Program-made: the position numbers and the translations under genes
NCBI RefSeq assembly: GCF_002479325.1
Contig: NZ_DLMO01000069.1
Location: 301-23,416 of the forward strand
Reading direction: 5' to 3'
Length of the DNA: 23,116 nt
Source of the DNA: Brevundimonas sp. UBA7534
Lineage (GTDB): Bacteria > Pseudomonadota > Alphaproteobacteria > Caulobacterales > Caulobacteraceae
In this document: piece after piece, positions 22,126-23,116 of the stretch
How positions within the stretch are numbered: the stretch's first letter is position 1
Layout: each line of letters opens with the position of its first letter
Notes under the pieces: generated by a model
The model's input: only the letters and a program-made list of their open reading frames with translations
What the model was told of the DNA's origin: nothing
The model's database searches: none

Positions 22126-22150
22126 AACGCTCCCGCTTGAGGCCCGTTCC
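22126..22150 (-). promoter_or_regulatory. EcfG-type promoter for DUF1328
   Basis: On the minus strand GGAAC (22150-22146), sixteen bases, then CGTT (22129-22126). It is in the 111-bp gap after the holin-like gene and reads into the DUF1328 gene, giving a leader of about 59 bases. Confidence 0.84.
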
Positions 22151-22171
22151 AGAACATGAACCGGCTAAATT

Positions 22172-22579
22172 CTATCGACGCCGACGACGATACCCACGCT
22201 CGTCGAGCTTTCGCTCTGTCACCATGCTGGCCACGATGGCGGCAAGCGCCGGATTGCGAAGCAGCAGGAACAGGGCGCCCAGGCCGCCAACAGCGCCGAT
22301 GACCGGGCGGTCGCGCACGATGTGCATGACCTTGCCCAGCAAGCCTTCAGGCTCATCGTCCTCGTCCTCCTCGTCGCGGTTGTCGCCGCGCAGGAAGACA
22401 AGGGCGGTCACGAGGGCGACAAGGGCGAACAGGCCGAAAGTCGCCGCCGCGGCGCCCAGGGGCGTCATGGCCAGGCTGAGTGCATAGAAGATGGCGAGGC
22501 CCATAAAGACCACGGCAAGGAAGGCGCTGGCGGCGACCACGGCGGTCGCCACCAAACGCTTGATGAGCCCCCTGAACAT
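22172..22579 (-). CDS. Holin-superfamily membrane protein (DUF1469/YqjE-like)
   Basis: A 135-residue membrane protein with two helices near residues 10-35 (VATAVVAASAFLAVVFMGLA) and 41-63 (PLGAAAATFGLFALVALVTA), a highly acidic linker at about 65-78 (GDNRDEEDEDDEPEG) and a third hydrophobic stretch at 92-118, ending with a very basic R-G-Y-R-R-R-R-R. It matches the phage_holin_3_6/YqjE type by topology; in E. coli the equivalent yqjE follows yqjD, just as this gene follows a DUF883 gene. Start and stop overlap as TGATG (22581-22577), so the pair is coupled. It is a chromosomal stress-type gene, not part of a prophage. Confidence 0.8.
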   Translation of the reverse strand: MFRGLIKRLVATAVVAASAFLAVVFMGLAIFYALSLAMTPLGAAAATFGLFALVALVTALVFLRGDNRDEEDEDDEPEGLLGKVMHIVRDRPVIGAVGGLGALFLLLRNPALAAIVASMVTERKLDERGYRRRRR

Positions 22580-22923
22580 CAGCGGCGGCGGCCGGCCAGC
22601 AACATGCCCAGCACCATGCCGACGCCGAGCGCGATGGCCGTAGACTGCAGCGGACGCTCCTGAACCCGCTCGACGACATAACGCTGGGCCTCGTCAAGAC
22701 GCTCGGCGGCGTCGTCGTAATACTCGCGCCCGCGCACGCGAGCCTGTTCGTAGTAGCCGCGAGCCTGCTCGCGCACTTCGTCGCTCTTGGCGCGCAGGCG
22801 GGTCTCGGCCTCGGAGGCCTTCTCGCGCAGGCGCTGCGTTTCCTCGCGAGCACCGGCCTTAAGATCCTCCTTGAGGGTCTTCAGATCGTTCTTGATGTCT
22901 TCTCGAGCCTTGGTGGTGGCCAT
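22579..22923 (-). CDS. DUF883 (YqjD/ElaB-like) membrane-anchored protein
   Basis: A 114-residue protein with a long charged coiled coil (about 1-90: repeated Lys/Glu/Arg with REETQRLREKASEAETRL) and one C-terminal transmembrane segment (STAIALGVGMVLGMLLAG) ending R-R-R, the layout of YqjD/ElaB, which in E. coli are stationary-phase proteins that bind ribosomes at the membrane. The ATG at 22923 has CGGAG about eight bases upstream; the open frame to 23067 lacks support and crosses the promoter. A perfect EcfG-type promoter lies 53-77 bases upstream. It forms an operon with the overlapping holin-like gene. Confidence 0.88.
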   Translation of the reverse strand: MATTKAREDIKNDLKTLKEDLKAGAREETQRLREKASEAETRLRAKSDEVREQARGYYEQARVRGREYYDDAAERLDEAQRYVVERVQERPLQSTAIALGVGMVLGMLLAGRRR

Positions 22924-22975
22924 GATGCGCGCTCCGTTCACAAGCTTTGCATTAGAATAGGGAACCCCGATAGCC

Positions 22976-23000
22976 AACGCCACCGCGTGGTCAAGGTTCC
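22976..23000 (-). promoter_or_regulatory. EcfG-type promoter for the DUF883 operon
   Basis: On the minus strand GGAAC (23000-22996), sixteen bases, then CGTT (22979-22976), reading toward the ATG at 22923 with a leader of about 46 bases. Confidence 0.84.
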
Positions 23001-23058
23001 CGCGCCGCAACATAAGCGCAGGCTCGCCAGCGGCGAGGCGTCGATCTAGAAAGCGCGC

Positions 23059-23116
23059 ATGACCCAATGGCTTTTCCCGCCCAGCCCAACCCCGTCGCTG
23101 CCGATCGTCGGCGATG
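23059..23116 (+). CDS. Start of a probable fumarylacetoacetate-hydrolase-family gene (partial)
   Basis: An ATG at 23059 opens a frame reading MTQWLFPPSPTPSLPIVGD to the window edge. The L-F-P-P-x-P-x-P-S-L-P-(I/V)-x-G pattern resembles the N-terminus of small fumarylacetoacetate hydrolase family proteins, which hydrolyse or decarboxylate beta-dicarbonyl compounds. Only 19 residues are visible, so the call depends on pattern memory. It diverges from the DUF883 operon. Confidence 0.5.
   Translation, partial: MTQWLFPPSPTPSLPIVGD

Noticed and set aside
22172..22579. Holin-like gene as evidence of a prophage
   Set aside because: No other phage genes are present. The gene is coupled to a DUF883 gene and an EcfG promoter, as in the chromosomal yqjD-yqjE pair.

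Overview
The window is GC-rich, gene-dense chromosomal DNA from an alphaproteobacterium, most likely Caulobacterales (Brevundimonas or a close relative). The reasons are protein-level resemblance (CgtA-type Obg without a C-terminal extension domain, long-tailed S16, the rnd-lptC-lptA-lptB order), a perfect CtrA box (GTTAA-N7-TTAAC), and several perfect promoters for the alphaproteobacterial general-stress sigma factor EcfG/SigT (GGAAC-N16-CGTT). No insertion sequence, prophage, integrase or CRISPR array is visible. The genus is inference.

Layout. 1-2117: tail of an upstream gene, a PhnE-type phosphonate permease, and an orphan PstS-like phosphate-binding lipoprotein behind a possible Pho box. 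2198-4580: galU, a small hypothetical gene on the other strand, a CtrA box, and the essential GTPase obg/cgtA. 4657-5544: a membrane-anchored protein of unknown function. 5549-8271 (minus): ffh, rpsP, rimM, with a hairpin terminator between rpsP and rimM. 8272-8675: a gene-free 404-bp gap holding hairpins and a large imperfect palindromic repeat. 8676-12792 (minus): ctpA protease, then the LPS-transport genes lptB, lptA, lptC and a ribonuclease D-like exonuclease. 12812-13108: two tandem REP-like hairpin units, a strong terminator, tRNA-Leu(CAG) and its promoter. 13225-15487: a WecG/TagA/CpsF-family glycosyltransferase and an FAD/NAD(P)-binding protein. 15484-18430 (minus): M28 metallopeptidase and a BaiN/HI0933-type flavoprotein. 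18495-19426: a GreA/GreB-like factor facing an OmpA-family lipoprotein.

19520-23000 is the most striking part. Four perfect GGAAC-N16-CGTT sequences lie in the intergenic regions of about 3.1 kb, each pointing into a gene. They precede a glycine-zipper lipoprotein, a diacylglycerol-kinase-like/metallophosphoesterase operon, a DUF1328 membrane peptide, and a DUF883 (YqjD/ElaB-like)/holin-superfamily pair. I read this as a physically clustered general-stress module acting on the cell envelope. The window ends 58 bp into a probable fumarylacetoacetate-hydrolase-family gene.

Most genes are ordinary core genes. The unusual content is mainly regulatory: the EcfG promoter cluster, the CtrA box beside an apparently leaderless small gene, the covarying hairpin repeats after the tRNA, and a Gre-like protein whose acidic tip is altered.
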